Below, piece after piece: positions 34,165 through 43,548 of a stretch of 64,000 nt of DNA. Position numbers and translations under genes: made by a program. Every line of letters starts with the position of its first letter. The first letter of the stretch is position 1. The notes beneath the pieces were generated by a model. That model saw only the letters and a program-made list of their open reading frames with translations, was not told the DNA's origin and made no database searches. The stretch lies in contig NZ_LSLK01000072.1 in assembly GCF_002257705.1 (NCBI RefSeq), forward strand, positions 1 through 64,000, given 5' to 3'. This DNA comes from Sporomusa silvacetica DSM 10669. GTDB lineage: Bacteria; Bacillota; Negativicutes; Sporomusales; Sporomusaceae.

Positions 34165-35055
34165 ATGCGTGTACATTTACTCTTAGTCCTTGTTGCTTTT
34201 CTCTGGGGAATAAACGCGCCGATCATGAAGATTGGACTTATCCATATTCCATCCATGCCGTACAATGCAGTCCGCTTGTTTGCTGCCTTAGCTGTTGGCT
34301 GGCTTATTTTACGGCGTATGTGTACATGGATACCCCTCAGGCGCGAAGATTGGAAAAATCTTGCCATATCCAGTCTGGGTTTCTTCTGTTTTCAACTCTT
34401 TTTTACCTTTGGCGTTCAGTTAACCACTGCTGGTAATGCATCACTTATTTTGGCCTGCCTGCCTGTCAGTATTGCCATCATCAACCACTTTCACCAGATT
34501 GAAATCATCAAGTCACATACCATCACGGGTATCCTCCTCTCGCTGGCTGGCATATCCCTGATGATAGCTGGTACAGACACAGAAGTCAGCCTTGCGGGAG
34601 ATCATAGTATCGGTGCTGTGCTGCTTTTGTTTGCTCAGTTGAGTTATGGCTACTATACGGTCTTTTCCCGGCCATTGTCAGCCACTTACTCAGCCTATCA
34701 AATTACCGCTTATATTTTGCTAATTTCCACCGGGCTGTTTACCATTGTATCCTTGCCATCAGTTATCGCCGTAGACTGGCAAACAGTACCCTGGCCTGGC
34801 TGGGCCAGTATAATATACTCAGGGATTTTCCCGCTATGCTTGGCCAACTGTCTTTGGATATGGGGAACAGCCAAGGCTGGCAGCACCACAGCCTCCTTGT
34901 ACAACAACCTGGCACCTGTTTTTGCCGTTGCTGGCGGCTACTTCTTCTTGAGAGAAACCTTTGGTTGGTTCCAATTCATTGGTGCAGCTACCATTTTAGT
35001 TGGTCTGTATGTTTCCAAAGGCAAGAGCACAAAAACTGTAACAGATATGCAATGA
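34165..35055 (+). CDS. EamA-family (DMT) transporter
   Basis: A 296-residue protein with ten predicted membrane helices and two EamA repeats (first helix LVLVAFLWGINAPIMKIGL; second repeat starting SIGAVLLLFAQLSYGYYTVFSR). DMT-family carriers export amino acids, nucleobases or other metabolites; no substrate can be assigned. GAGGTG precedes the ATG. It is convergent with an FmdB-type gene across a hairpin. Confidence 0.85.
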   Translation: MRVHLLLVLVAFLWGINAPIMKIGLIHIPSMPYNAVRLFAALAVGWLILRRMCTWIPLRREDWKNLAISSLGFFCFQLFFTFGVQLTTAGNASLILACLPVSIAIINHFHQIEIIKSHTITGILLSLAGISLMIAGTDTEVSLAGDHSIGAVLLLFAQLSYGYYTVFSRPLSATYSAYQITAYILLISTGLFTIVSLPSVIAVDWQTVPWPGWASIIYSGIFPLCLANCLWIWGTAKAGSTTASLYNNLAPVFAVAGGYFFLRETFGWFQFIGAATILVGLYVSKGKSTKTVTDMQ

Positions 35056-35080
35056 GTCGGCGTAGCTAAATGACTTAATT

Positions 35081-35126
35081 AGGGTAAAAGAAAAGCCTTT
35101 TCTCTTAGTATATCGAGAAAAGGCTT
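35081..35126 (-). terminator. terminator between the EamA and FmdB genes
   Basis: AAGCCTTTTCTC and GAGAAAAGGCTT form a 12-bp stem; on the minus strand TTTCTTTTACCC follows, so it mainly terminates the FmdB-type gene. Confidence 0.75.
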
Positions 35127-35145
35127 CTTCCTGTCAATCGTTAAT

Positions 35146-35373
35146 TTAATGGCATCCAGAACAACAACCACCACAAGCTCCCAGATTATTAGGCATATTG
35201 CACCCATTCATCGATTGCTTCCCCATTTGAGACGGTGCTGTTACGGAAAGCACTTTTGTTAAGGCGTCTTCACCGCAGTATGGGCAATTAATACCGGCTT
35301 TATCTACACCCGTTTTTTGCAGCAATTCTACTAATTTCCCACATTTTTTACATGAATATTCATATATTGGCAT
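35146..35373 (-). CDS. FmdB-family zinc ribbon protein
   Basis: A 75-residue putative regulatory zinc-ribbon protein: MPIYEYSCKKCG and NCPYCGE give the CxxC...CxxC zinc site. A Cys/Gly-rich tail ending GACGGCCSGCH is usual for this family. The start is the ATG at 35373 with GGAGGAG upstream. Role unknown; the family was named from a formamidase/methylamidase regulator. Confidence 0.88.
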   Translation of the reverse strand: MPIYEYSCKKCGKLVELLQKTGVDKAGINCPYCGEDALTKVLSVTAPSQMGKQSMNGCNMPNNLGACGGCCSGCH

Positions 35374-35410
35374 TCTGTTACTCCTCCACAATTGTATTAT
35401 TATACCCTTA

Positions 35411-35454
35411 GAAAACAAAGTCCCGCACGCTAGTATTCCCTACGCGCGGGACTT
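35411..35454 (-). terminator. terminator of the etfBA operon
   Basis: On the minus strand AAGTCCCGCGCG pairs with CGTGCGGGACTT, followed by TGTTTTC, 10 bases behind the etfA stop. Confidence 0.8.
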
Positions 35455-35464
35455 ATTGCATTCA

Positions 35465-36664
35465 TTAACAAGTCTGCTTAAGCTTCTTAATCTCCTCAAT
35501 CAATATCGGCAATACTTCCAAAACATCACCAACAATGCCAAAGTCGGCCGATTTAAAGATAGGCGCGTCGGCGTCTTTGTTGATGGCGATAATGATGTCA
35601 GATGTCGACATACCTGCCAAGTGCTGGATAGCGCCGCTGATACCGCAGGCAATGTAGACCTTGGGGGCTACTGTTTTGCCGGTTTGTCCAACCTGGTGAA
35701 TGGCCGGTTTCCAACCAGCATCAACTGCGGCGCGGGAAGCGCCAACTGCGCCGCCTAATATGGCAGCCAATTCTTCAATCAGCGCAAAATTCTCCGGTTT
35801 TCCCATACCCCGGCCACCGGCAACAATAAACTCAGCCTCTTCCAGATTGCAGGAGGCCGTGTCAGCAAGTGACAAAATTTCAATCAGCTTAGTGCGAATG
35901 TCTGCTGCCTTAACTTTGCTGGCAACTCGAATCAGTTCCCCTGAACGGGACATATCCGGCTCAGGACGTTTGAAAACATTTGGCCTAACAGTCCCCATCT
36001 GTGGGCGATGGTTAGGACAAAGAATGGTAGCCATAATGTTGCCGCCAAAGGCCGGACGAGTCCAGGCAACAAGCCCTGATTCTTCATCAATCCCCAGATT
36101 GGTACAATCTGCTGTCAGACCAGTACCTACCCGGCAGGCTATCCGTGGGCCAAGATCGCGCCCGTCATTGGTCGCCCCCATAAGAATAACCGCCGGCTTA
36201 TAGGTATGAATTAAATCCGTAATTGCAATAGTATAAGCATCTGTACTATAGTGCTTATATTCTACACCTTCGATTAAGTACACTTTATCTGCACCACTGG
36301 CAAACAGATCTTTGGCTAATGGTGCCACATCATCGCCGATAAGTACGGCGGCTAATTCCTGTCCCATAGCGTCTGCTACTATGCGTCCTTGGCCTAAGAG
36401 TTCAAGCCCGACACTCCGGACTTTGCCTTGAAACTGCTCAATATATACCCAAACGCCTTTATACTCACTGGTATCTACCGCCGGTTCTCCAGCAGCAGGA
36501 CGAGTGATGGCCGTTACAGCACACACATCAACACAGGCGCCACATACTGTACAAGTATCGGTAACTACAGCTTTATCATCTTCCATAACAATCGCGCCAA
36601 ATGGGCAGGCGCTAACACAGGCGCTGCAGCCAACACACTGTTCTTTTTCTATAATTACAGCCAT
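35465..36664 (-). CDS. etfA: electron transfer flavoprotein alpha subunit with N-terminal 2[4Fe-4S] ferredoxin domain
   Basis: A 399-residue protein. Residues 1-60 are a bacterial ferredoxin domain with two CxxCxxCxxxC motifs (CVGCSACVSACP and CTVCGACVDVCA). The rest is EtfA: VWVYIEQFQGKVRSVGLELLGQGR, then the FAD-binding part VAGGRGMGKPEN, ASRAAVDAGW, QVGQTGKTVAPKVYIACGISGAIQHLAGM. Such ferredoxin-EtfA fusions occur in anaerobes, for example in the caffeyl-CoA reductase complex of Acetobacterium, where they take part in flavin-based electron bifurcation. Here no acyl-CoA dehydrogenase or dehydrogenase partner is adjacent. It follows etfB by 18 bases. Confidence 0.94.
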   Translation of the reverse strand: MAVIIEKEQCVGCSACVSACPFGAIVMEDDKAVVTDTCTVCGACVDVCAVTAITRPAAGEPAVDTSEYKGVWVYIEQFQGKVRSVGLELLGQGRIVADAMGQELAAVLIGDDVAPLAKDLFASGADKVYLIEGVEYKHYSTDAYTIAITDLIHTYKPAVILMGATNDGRDLGPRIACRVGTGLTADCTNLGIDEESGLVAWTRPAFGGNIMATILCPNHRPQMGTVRPNVFKRPEPDMSRSGELIRVASKVKAADIRTKLIEILSLADTASCNLEEAEFIVAGGRGMGKPENFALIEELAAILGGAVGASRAAVDAGWKPAIHQVGQTGKTVAPKVYIACGISGAIQHLAGMSTSDIIIAINKDADAPIFKSADFGIVGDVLEVLPILIEEIKKLKQTC

Positions 36665-36682
36665 TTAAAATACCCCCTGTTA

Positions 36683-37468
36683 TCAGATGATTTTCGCCTG
36701 GTTCAGTTTTGTCAGCAAGCGATTTACAGCAGTACGAGCGTTATCTTCCTGAATAATCTCACCTTGTACCCGCTGTTTGGGGGTAAAGATACGGCGCACT
36801 TGGGTAGGCGAGCCTTTTAGTCCAATATGCTCAGGATTTACGTCAACATCAGCAGCCGTCCAGATAGGAATCTCTTTGCGGTTGGCTTTCATAGTGCCTT
36901 TGATACTAGGATAGCGCGGTTCATTAATCGATTTCACCACACTCAAAAGGACTGGCAGCTTAGTCTCAAAAATTTCATAGCCTTCTTCATGTTCGCGTTC
37001 AGCCCGAACAACACCATCAGTAATTTCCAATTTGGAAACATAGGTAATTTGGGGAATGTCCAGATGCTCGGCAATCTCCGGTCCAACCTGGGCAGTATCA
37101 CCATCAATGGCTTGCTTACCGCAGAGGATTACGTCAAAATTACCGATTTTCTTAATCCCGGCAGCTAAAGTACGGCTGGTAGCCAATGTATCAGCTCCGC
37201 CAAAAGCGCGGTCACTTAGTAAAATAGCTTCATCAGCCCCAAGTGCAATACACTCTTTCAAGGCATCTTTGGCCTGCGCCGGTCCCATTGAGATAACCGT
37301 GACCTTGCCGCCATGCTTTTCTTTCAGCCTCAAGGCTTCTTCTACCGCATTTTTATCAAAAGGATTTACAATGCTTGGTACGCCCTGGCGAATCAATGTA
37401 TTTGTCTGCGGGTCAATTTTAACTTCAGTGGTGTCAGGCACTTGCTTGACACAGACTATTATTTCCAT
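36683..37468 (-). CDS. etfB: electron transfer flavoprotein beta subunit
   Basis: A 261-residue EtfB: VCVKQVPDTTEVKIDPQTNTLIRQGVP at the N-terminus, GADEAILLSDRAFGGADTLAT, CGKQAIDGDTAQVGPEIAE, and the late LPVLLSVVKSINEPRYPSIKG. It forms the ETF heterodimer with the next gene. AGGAGG lies before the ATG. A loose inverted repeat AGAATAAG/CTTATTCT (37495-37530) upstream may be an operator. Confidence 0.95.
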   Translation of the reverse strand: MEIIVCVKQVPDTTEVKIDPQTNTLIRQGVPSIVNPFDKNAVEEALRLKEKHGGKVTVISMGPAQAKDALKECIALGADEAILLSDRAFGGADTLATSRTLAAGIKKIGNFDVILCGKQAIDGDTAQVGPEIAEHLDIPQITYVSKLEITDGVVRAEREHEEGYEIFETKLPVLLSVVKSINEPRYPSIKGTMKANRKEIPIWTAADVDVNPEHIGLKGSPTQVRRIFTPKQRVQGEIIQEDNARTAVNRLLTKLNQAKII

Positions 37469-37694
37469 TAAATATCCTCCTGTTGTAATCTATCAGAATA
37501 AGGGGTACAAATTAGTCCATCTCTTATTCTAATATTATTTACTGGGAAACTGCAACATTTTTTGTAAAACTTACGACTATATAGGAAAGCGTTACCGATT
37601 TTTACAGGTGGCTTTACGTCAGTTATCACACAAAATAACTCATGGTGTTATAATAAGGGTAAAGAAAAACTTGCATCATCCGGAGGCAACAACT

Positions 37695-38279
37695 ATGAAG
37701 CTACTCATCCACCAAAAACTACGTCGTTATCTATTACTGCTAGTCATACTCACTGTGGCTGTTGTTGAAATCCCCATTATTGCGGTAGGCCACCTAACAA
37801 AACCAATGCCCAGCGATACCATCATTGTGTTAGGGGCCAAACTTATTGGCAGTCAGCCTAGTACCATGCTCAGGTTACGTCTCGATGAAGCCATCCAGCT
37901 GTATAAGCAGGGCTACGCACCAACCATTATCGTCAGCGGTGCCCAAGGCCTTGATGAGATAGCCACCGAAGCCAGTATCATGCGCAGCTATCTGGTCGCT
38001 AGCGGTATTCCAGCTGAAAAAATCTATCTGGAAGAGAAATCCTATAATACATACCAAAATCTACTCAATTCCAAAACGATTATGCGTGAGCAAGGCTTTC
38101 GTCAGGCCATTATTGTTTCTAACGCCTCCCACATTAGACGTTCCTTAGTGCTTGCCCAGCAGCTCGGCATAGAGGCCAGCGGTTCGCCAGCCCCTATGGC
38201 AGACAACGCCTACCTTACGGCCAAGCAGTATGCCCGCGAAGGAGCGGCAATGTTATCGCTTTTAGTGTTTAACAAGTAG
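37695..38279 (+). CDS. YdcF/DUF218-family membrane-anchored protein
   Basis: A 194-residue protein with one N-terminal membrane anchor (YLLLLVILTVAVVEIPIIAVG) and a DUF218 domain: DTIIVLGAKLIG, RLRLDEAIQLYKQGYAPTIIVSGAQGLDE, EASIMRSYLVASGIP, EEKSYNTYQNLLNSK. These proteins (YdcF, SanA) are linked to envelope functions; biochemical role open. The start is the ATG at 37695 with GGAGG upstream. Its 3' end overlaps the convergent dnaE end by 11 bases. Confidence 0.85.
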   Translation: MKLLIHQKLRRYLLLLVILTVAVVEIPIIAVGHLTKPMPSDTIIVLGAKLIGSQPSTMLRLRLDEAIQLYKQGYAPTIIVSGAQGLDEIATEASIMRSYLVASGIPAEKIYLEEKSYNTYQNLLNSKTIMREQGFRQAIIVSNASHIRRSLVLAQQLGIEASGSPAPMADNAYLTAKQYAREGAAMLSLLVFNK

Positions 38280-41200
38280 TGACTGTCCCTTTTCCCAAAA
38301 GCCCTTCAATGGCGGCAAGTGCCGCTGGTGTCGGCTCAATCCAAAAATCCCGTTCGGTTTTAATTACCCGGCGACTATCCACAAGATGCAAATAAACAGC
38401 CGACGAACCGGTATATTTATTGAGCAGTTTCTTTAGTCCGACTAAAACGTCAGACGTTTCCTGGTCTTTATTCAAGGTGATTCTAACCTCTGCCCCAGCA
38501 TTGCCAAGGGGAAGGATATCATCAGCCATAATTTTGGCACCTTCTTCATGAATATTAAGACGCCCGTAAACCATTATCGGCAAGTCAGGAGCCAACAGAC
38601 GACCTGTTTTTTCAAAAACCCGGGGAAATACAATGACTTCTACCTGTCCGGTGAAATCTTCAAGAGCAACAAAACACATCATACTGCCATTTTTGGTATT
38701 GATGCGCTTAGCACTGGCAATTAGTCCGCCCACACGAATAAGCTGTCCGTCGGTGTACTGCCCTTCTGCCAAACTTCCCAGCGCAGGCAAAGTCTCAAGC
38801 TTAGCACGATATTTATCTAACGGATGACCGGTTATATAAAAACCGGTTATTTCTTTTTCCAGCGCCAACAGTTGTTCCTGAGGCAATTCAGCTATGTCAG
38901 GTAGAACAACATCATTAACACATTCCATCGTATCATCACCAAACAGCCCTAATTGACCACTTGCGGCATCCTTTTGCCGGCAGGCGGCCACCTCCACAGC
39001 CTGTTCTAACACCTCCAAAAATTGGGCCCGGCGAGCCTTGAGCGAGTCAAAGGCTCCGCACTTAATCAAACTCTCAATCACGCGCTTATTGACCAACCGC
39101 ATATCTACGCGAGAGCAAAAGTCAACGAGTGAAGTAAAATTTCCGCCTTTTTTCCGGGCCGCAATAATGCTTTCCAGCGCATTTTCGCCAGCATTTTTTA
39201 CACCGGCCAAACCAAAACGTATCGCGCCTCGGTCAACAGAAAATGCCCTGCCACTAGCATTAATATCTGGTGGCAAAACAGCAATCTTCCGGCGACGGCA
39301 TTCTTCAATATAATAACCAATCTTATCATTCGTACCCATGACACTTGTCAGCAAAGCGGCGTAAAATTCCTGGGGATAATGTGCCTTGAGATAAGCCGTC
39401 TGATAAGCAACCAGTGCATAAGCAGCACTGTGAGATTTGTTAAAGCCGTAGTCAGCAAAATGGGTCATGAGTTCAAACACCTCGTGGGCTAGTTTGGCAT
39501 CAATCCCCCGCTCGGCTGCTCCCCTGAGAAAATTCTCGCGCTGCGCGGCCAGCACTTCATGTTTCTTTTTCCCCATGGCCCGGCGCAAAAGGTCAGCCTG
39601 TCCAAGTGTAAAACCAGCTAGCGTCGAGGCAATCTCCATAACCTGTTCCTGATACAAAATAACCCCAAAGGTATCTTTCAATATCGGCTCAAGCACTGGG
39701 TGCAAATAAGTAACTGTCTTTTTGCCATGACGACCCTCAATAAAGTCTGACACCATACCACTGCCCAGCGGTCCTGGCCGATAAAGCGCTACTAGTGGAA
39801 TCAAATCGTCAAAACGCTCAGGCCTAAGTTCTTTCACAAGATTCGTCATGCCGCTGGACTCCATCTGAAATACGCCTGAGGTATCGCCGCTTGCTAGCAT
39901 GGCACAGGTTTTTGTATCAGCAAGTGGAATTTGTTCGATGTCCAGTTCTTCGCCCCGGTTCTCCTTAATGAGCTTAATGGCATCGCCGATGACAGTCAGG
40001 GTTCTCAGTCCCAAAAGGTCCATCTTTAACAGACCAATTTCCTCAATCCGGTCTTTATCATACTGAGTGACAAGAAAACCCTCGCTTGACAGCTGCAAGG
40101 GCGCAAAATGCGTCAGCGGCTCTTTGGCAATAACTACGCCGGCAGCATGAGTTGAGGCATGACGCGGCAAGCCCTCCACTGCCATCGCCAGGTCAACCAG
40201 TTTCTTTACCGTATCCTCTGTATCGTATAATTCTTTTAGTTCCTTATTAGCGGTTAATGCCTTTTTTAGCGTAATCCCCAGTTCAGCAGGCACCAGTTTA
40301 GCAATACGGTCAACATCGCCATAAGGCAGGTTTAGCGCCCGGCCTACATCACGAATAGCTGCCCGCGCCGCCATGGTACCAAAGGTAATGATTTGGGCCA
40401 CCCGATCGCTGCCATAACGGGCTACAACATACTCAATAATTTCGCTGCGGCGTTCGTAGCAAAAATCAATATCAATATCAGGCATAGATACCCGTTCAGG
40501 ATTTAAGAATCGTTCAAATAATAAGCCATATTTAAGGGGATCAATACTAGTAATGCCTAATAAATAAGCGACAATACTGCCTGCCGCTGAACCCCTCCCC
40601 GGACCTACGGGAATCGACTTTGTGCGAGCATAGTTGACAAAATCCCAGACAATCAGAAAATAGCTGGGATACCCCATTTTCTTGATTACGTCAAGTTCAT
40701 AGTCAAGACGGGCCGTTACCTCAGGTGTTATCTCCTGATACCGCCAGGAAAGGGCCTCCTGGCATAGCTTTGTCAAATATTCCGTATCACTTGTTCCATC
40801 CGGTGTCGGGAAATCAGGTAAGTAGAGTATATCAAAATTAAAGGTGACGTCACAGCGCTCAGCAATCTTACAGGTATTTGCCAACGCTTCCGGATATTCA
40901 GCAAAGAGTTCAGCCATTTCAGCTGGGGTCTTCAAATAAAAATCGTCACTTGGAAACCGCATCCGGCCTGGCTCGTCCACTGTCTTTCCTGTTTGAATAC
41001 AAAGCAACACATCATGACATTCGGCGTCCTGCTTGTTAATATAATGAGCATCATTTGTAGCAACAAGGCCCAGACCCAATTTTCGCGCTATTTTGACGAG
41101 CTGCTGATTGGCTTGTTTTTCCTCAGGCATTCCATGATCCTGAAGCTCAATAAAGAAGTTTTCCGCCCCAAAAATTTCCTTGTACTCGCTAGCCAACGCC

Positions 41201-41694
41201 TCGGCTTTATCAATATCTCCCCGCAGTATGGCCGCAGGGATCTCACCTGCAATACAAGCACTTAAGCCAATAAGTCCTTCGTTATAGCTGCGTAGTATCT
41301 CCCTGTCAATACGGGGTTTATAGTAAAACCCTTCACTATAACCGCGTGACACCAGTTCGATCAGGTTGCGATACCCCTGCTCATTATAAGCCAGCAGCAC
41401 CAAGTGATAGTAGGATTCCCCTTCGACAGCTGCTTTATCAAATCGTGAACGGGGCGCGACATATACCTCGCAACCGATAATGGGCTTGATGCCCTGTTTT
41501 TTAGCCTGTTTATAAAAATCGATAATACCATACATAGTGCCATGGTCAGTCACGGCTACTGCAGGCATTCCCAGTTCTTTGGCCCGGGACACCAGGTCTT
41601 TTATTCGCCCGGCCCCATCTAATAGACTATATTCAGTGTGATTATGAAGATGGACAAATCCTACATTGTTGTCATCATATTTTTCAGTATTCAT
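38269..41694 (-). CDS. dnaE: DNA polymerase III alpha subunit
   Basis: An 1141-residue DnaE-type replicative polymerase: N-terminal PHP domain (FVHLHNHTEYSLLDG, VTDHGTMYG), palm with the catalytic acidic residues in PDIDIDFCYERR, GRGSAAGSIVAYLLGIT, the fingers region, and a C-terminal OB-fold (LIRVGGLIASAKRI...). Length is normal for DnaE. It is apparently transcribed alone; AGGAAGGA lies 12 bases before the ATG. Confidence 0.96.
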   Translation of the reverse strand: MNTEKYDDNNVGFVHLHNHTEYSLLDGAGRIKDLVSRAKELGMPAVAVTDHGTMYGIIDFYKQAKKQGIKPIIGCEVYVAPRSRFDKAAVEGESYYHLVLLAYNEQGYRNLIELVSRGYSEGFYYKPRIDREILRSYNEGLIGLSACIAGEIPAAILRGDIDKAEALASEYKEIFGAENFFIELQDHGMPEEKQANQQLVKIARKLGLGLVATNDAHYINKQDAECHDVLLCIQTGKTVDEPGRMRFPSDDFYLKTPAEMAELFAEYPEALANTCKIAERCDVTFNFDILYLPDFPTPDGTSDTEYLTKLCQEALSWRYQEITPEVTARLDYELDVIKKMGYPSYFLIVWDFVNYARTKSIPVGPGRGSAAGSIVAYLLGITSIDPLKYGLLFERFLNPERVSMPDIDIDFCYERRSEIIEYVVARYGSDRVAQIITFGTMAARAAIRDVGRALNLPYGDVDRIAKLVPAELGITLKKALTANKELKELYDTEDTVKKLVDLAMAVEGLPRHASTHAAGVVIAKEPLTHFAPLQLSSEGFLVTQYDKDRIEEIGLLKMDLLGLRTLTVIGDAIKLIKENRGEELDIEQIPLADTKTCAMLASGDTSGVFQMESSGMTNLVKELRPERFDDLIPLVALYRPGPLGSGMVSDFIEGRHGKKTVTYLHPVLEPILKDTFGVILYQEQVMEIASTLAGFTLGQADLLRRAMGKKKHEVLAAQRENFLRGAAERGIDAKLAHEVFELMTHFADYGFNKSHSAAYALVAYQTAYLKAHYPQEFYAALLTSVMGTNDKIGYYIEECRRRKIAVLPPDINASGRAFSVDRGAIRFGLAGVKNAGENALESIIAARKKGGNFTSLVDFCSRVDMRLVNKRVIESLIKCGAFDSLKARRAQFLEVLEQAVEVAACRQKDAASGQLGLFGDDTMECVNDVVLPDIAELPQEQLLALEKEITGFYITGHPLDKYRAKLETLPALGSLAEGQYTDGQLIRVGGLIASAKRINTKNGSMMCFVALEDFTGQVEVIVFPRVFEKTGRLLAPDLPIMVYGRLNIHEEGAKIMADDILPLGNAGAEVRITLNKDQETSDVLVGLKKLLNKYTGSSAVYLHLVDSRRVIKTERDFWIEPTPAALAAIEGLLGKGTVTTC

Positions 41695-41734
41695 AAGGAC
41701 TTATTATCCTTCCTATATATTCATCATAAGTTAT

Positions 41735-42364
41735 TTAATCAGCTGGTCTCTTTCCTACAAATTTTTTTTCAGTTGCCAAGGCCTCCCGCACCGCTTCAAT
41801 CATACTATTTTTAAAAAACGTCAAATCTCCTGTTTCAATTTCAATCGGTACCTGCGTATGTTCAAAAAACTCCAGTATATCCTCATCCGTATATTCGCAA
41901 ATGCCGGTATCAACAAGCACAATATTATCATAAAAGGCAAAAGCCTGTCTCATAGCCATTTCATCCACACCCCAGCCCGGATCAAAAAATTCACGCCACT
42001 TCTTTAGCCAGCTGGGTGTCATATAGAAAGTTTTGGGATCGCGCTTCTGCCCATCCGGCAACAGCTCTCCCAGAAAAATTTCCCAACAACTTGAGCCCCG
42101 CAAACGAATCAAATCATAGCCGCGCAAAAATTCATCAAACAGCGAATGACATTTCTCGCCAAACATAAAAATCACTCTATCTGCCTGCACCGTGTCCAAG
42201 GCCTGCACTACTTTTTCCTGTAATTTTTTTAAGTCTACATGCACACGCAGCGGCAGATACACTACGGAAAACTCACAATCAAAGAGCTTTTCCTGCTCAA
42301 ATTCCGCGATGATCTTTTCCAGTTCCAATTGAAAAATTCCACAGCCAAGAAAACATATTTTCAC
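41735..42364 (-). CDS. DUF1638 protein
   Basis: A 209-residue soluble protein fitting DUF1638: GCGIFQLELEKII at the N-terminus, VIFMFGEKCHSLFDEFL and WEIFLGELL in the middle. Members are frequent in methanogens and acetogens, sometimes near corrinoid methyltransferases; none is near here. The start is a GTG with GGAGG upstream. It precedes dnaE on the same strand by 40 bases and might be co-transcribed with it. Confidence 0.72.
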   Translation of the reverse strand: MKICFLGCGIFQLELEKIIAEFEQEKLFDCEFSVVYLPLRVHVDLKKLQEKVVQALDTVQADRVIFMFGEKCHSLFDEFLRGYDLIRLRGSSCWEIFLGELLPDGQKRDPKTFYMTPSWLKKWREFFDPGWGVDEMAMRQAFAFYDNIVLVDTGICEYTDEDILEFFEHTQVPIEIETGDLTFFKNSMIEAVREALATEKKFVGKRPAD

Positions 42365-42651
42365 TTAAACTCTAACCTCCTGCCTATTGGCTTGCCTGCC
42401 GCCAGCGTACATCTGACAAGCTTTCGCCTACAGTGCGACTGCTTTTTCAGGGCAACCCCATAAAACACAACTGTAAACAATTATAACACATATTCTGTTT
42501 TTCTTTAATGATTGCTCCAGCAGCCTGATCATAAATTCTGCCATTGACCCTGGTGCTTCTTAATAGTAAAGAATTTCACACTATTATGGCAGGTATTAAT
42601 CCATCCCATGTGGAAAATGTAATAAAAATTAATCATCGAGGTGTTATACAC

Positions 42652-43521
42652 TTGCATCAAATCGGTATTTTACAACTAACTCAAAACCTGGATGATGCAG
42701 TACGCGGCTTTAAAGCCGGACTGGCTGAAGCGGGTTTGACTGCTAATTTTCATTACTTGAATGCAGATGGCGCTGTAAGCGATTTGCCGCAGCTTGCCGA
42801 AAAACTAGCCAACCAAAAGGTAGAACTTATTTTTGCCTGCTCCACCCCCGCCGCTCAGGCGGCTATTCAGTTAGCAGGCACTATTCCGGTAGTATTTACG
42901 CCTGTGTTTGATCCTGTAGGCGTTGGATTAACACAAAGTATGGATAAGCCAGGTGGTAAAGCCACCGGCGTGGCCGGTATGGTTCCGGCTGCAGCCAAAT
43001 TAGGCTTTATCCGTGAGCTTTTACCTTCCGCTCAAACAATCGGTATCTTATATCACACTGGTGACAGTAATGCATTACTGGAGGTAAGCAATTTCAAACA
43101 GGCTGCCAGTACTATCTTTACCCTTATCGACCTGCCTGTCGACCGAGCAGAGGATTTGTCTGCCTTGCCTGACAAATTACCTGCTAACCTTGACGCACTG
43201 TTCCTACCTATTGGCCGGGTTATTGAAGAGAACTTTGCTAGTGTTGCCTACTATGCTGAAGCAGCGAACCTGCCGATCATTACTTCTCATGCACCCAATG
43301 TTCCGTCAGGCGCATTAGGAGCGCTGGTAGCTAACCATTATAAGCTTGGACTTACCTGTGCCGTGAAAGCGGCCCAGATTCTTGCGGGTACTCAACCTGG
43401 AACTATATCTGTCAGTATCGTTGATAACCCCGAAATTCTGCTTAATGCGTTTGTTGCTGCTAATTTAGGCATTGAACTGCCACCAACATTACTAGCAAGA
43501 GCTGCTGAAGTATTTGAATAA
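42652..43521 (+). CDS. ABC-type substrate-binding protein (TrpX/PF04392-like) without signal peptide
   Basis: A 289-residue protein of the ABC_sub_bind family: IGILQLTQNLDDAVRGFKAGL, VELIFACSTPAAQAA, IPVVFTPVFDPVGVGL, NIPSGALGALVANHYKLG-like end. Members usually are exported lipoproteins that bind aromatic amino acids or other ligands. Here the best start is a TTG at 42652 with CGAGGTG 8 bases upstream, directly at the mature-domain start, and the longer frame also lacks a signal peptide. No permease or ATPase gene is adjacent. It may be a cytoplasmic sensor or carrier; this is inference. Confidence 0.75.
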   Translation: MHQIGILQLTQNLDDAVRGFKAGLAEAGLTANFHYLNADGAVSDLPQLAEKLANQKVELIFACSTPAAQAAIQLAGTIPVVFTPVFDPVGVGLTQSMDKPGGKATGVAGMVPAAAKLGFIRELLPSAQTIGILYHTGDSNALLEVSNFKQAASTIFTLIDLPVDRAEDLSALPDKLPANLDALFLPIGRVIEENFASVAYYAEAANLPIITSHAPNVPSGALGALVANHYKLGLTCAVKAAQILAGTQPGTISVSIVDNPEILLNAFVAANLGIELPPTLLARAAEVFE

Positions 43522-43548
43522 TAATTCTTTAAACATGGAGTGAAATAC

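Noticed and set aside
39038..39313. antisense ORFs inside dnaE, pyk, trp genes and others
   Set aside because: They are shadows of strongly coding genes on the other strand, with no ribosome sites or recognisable products.
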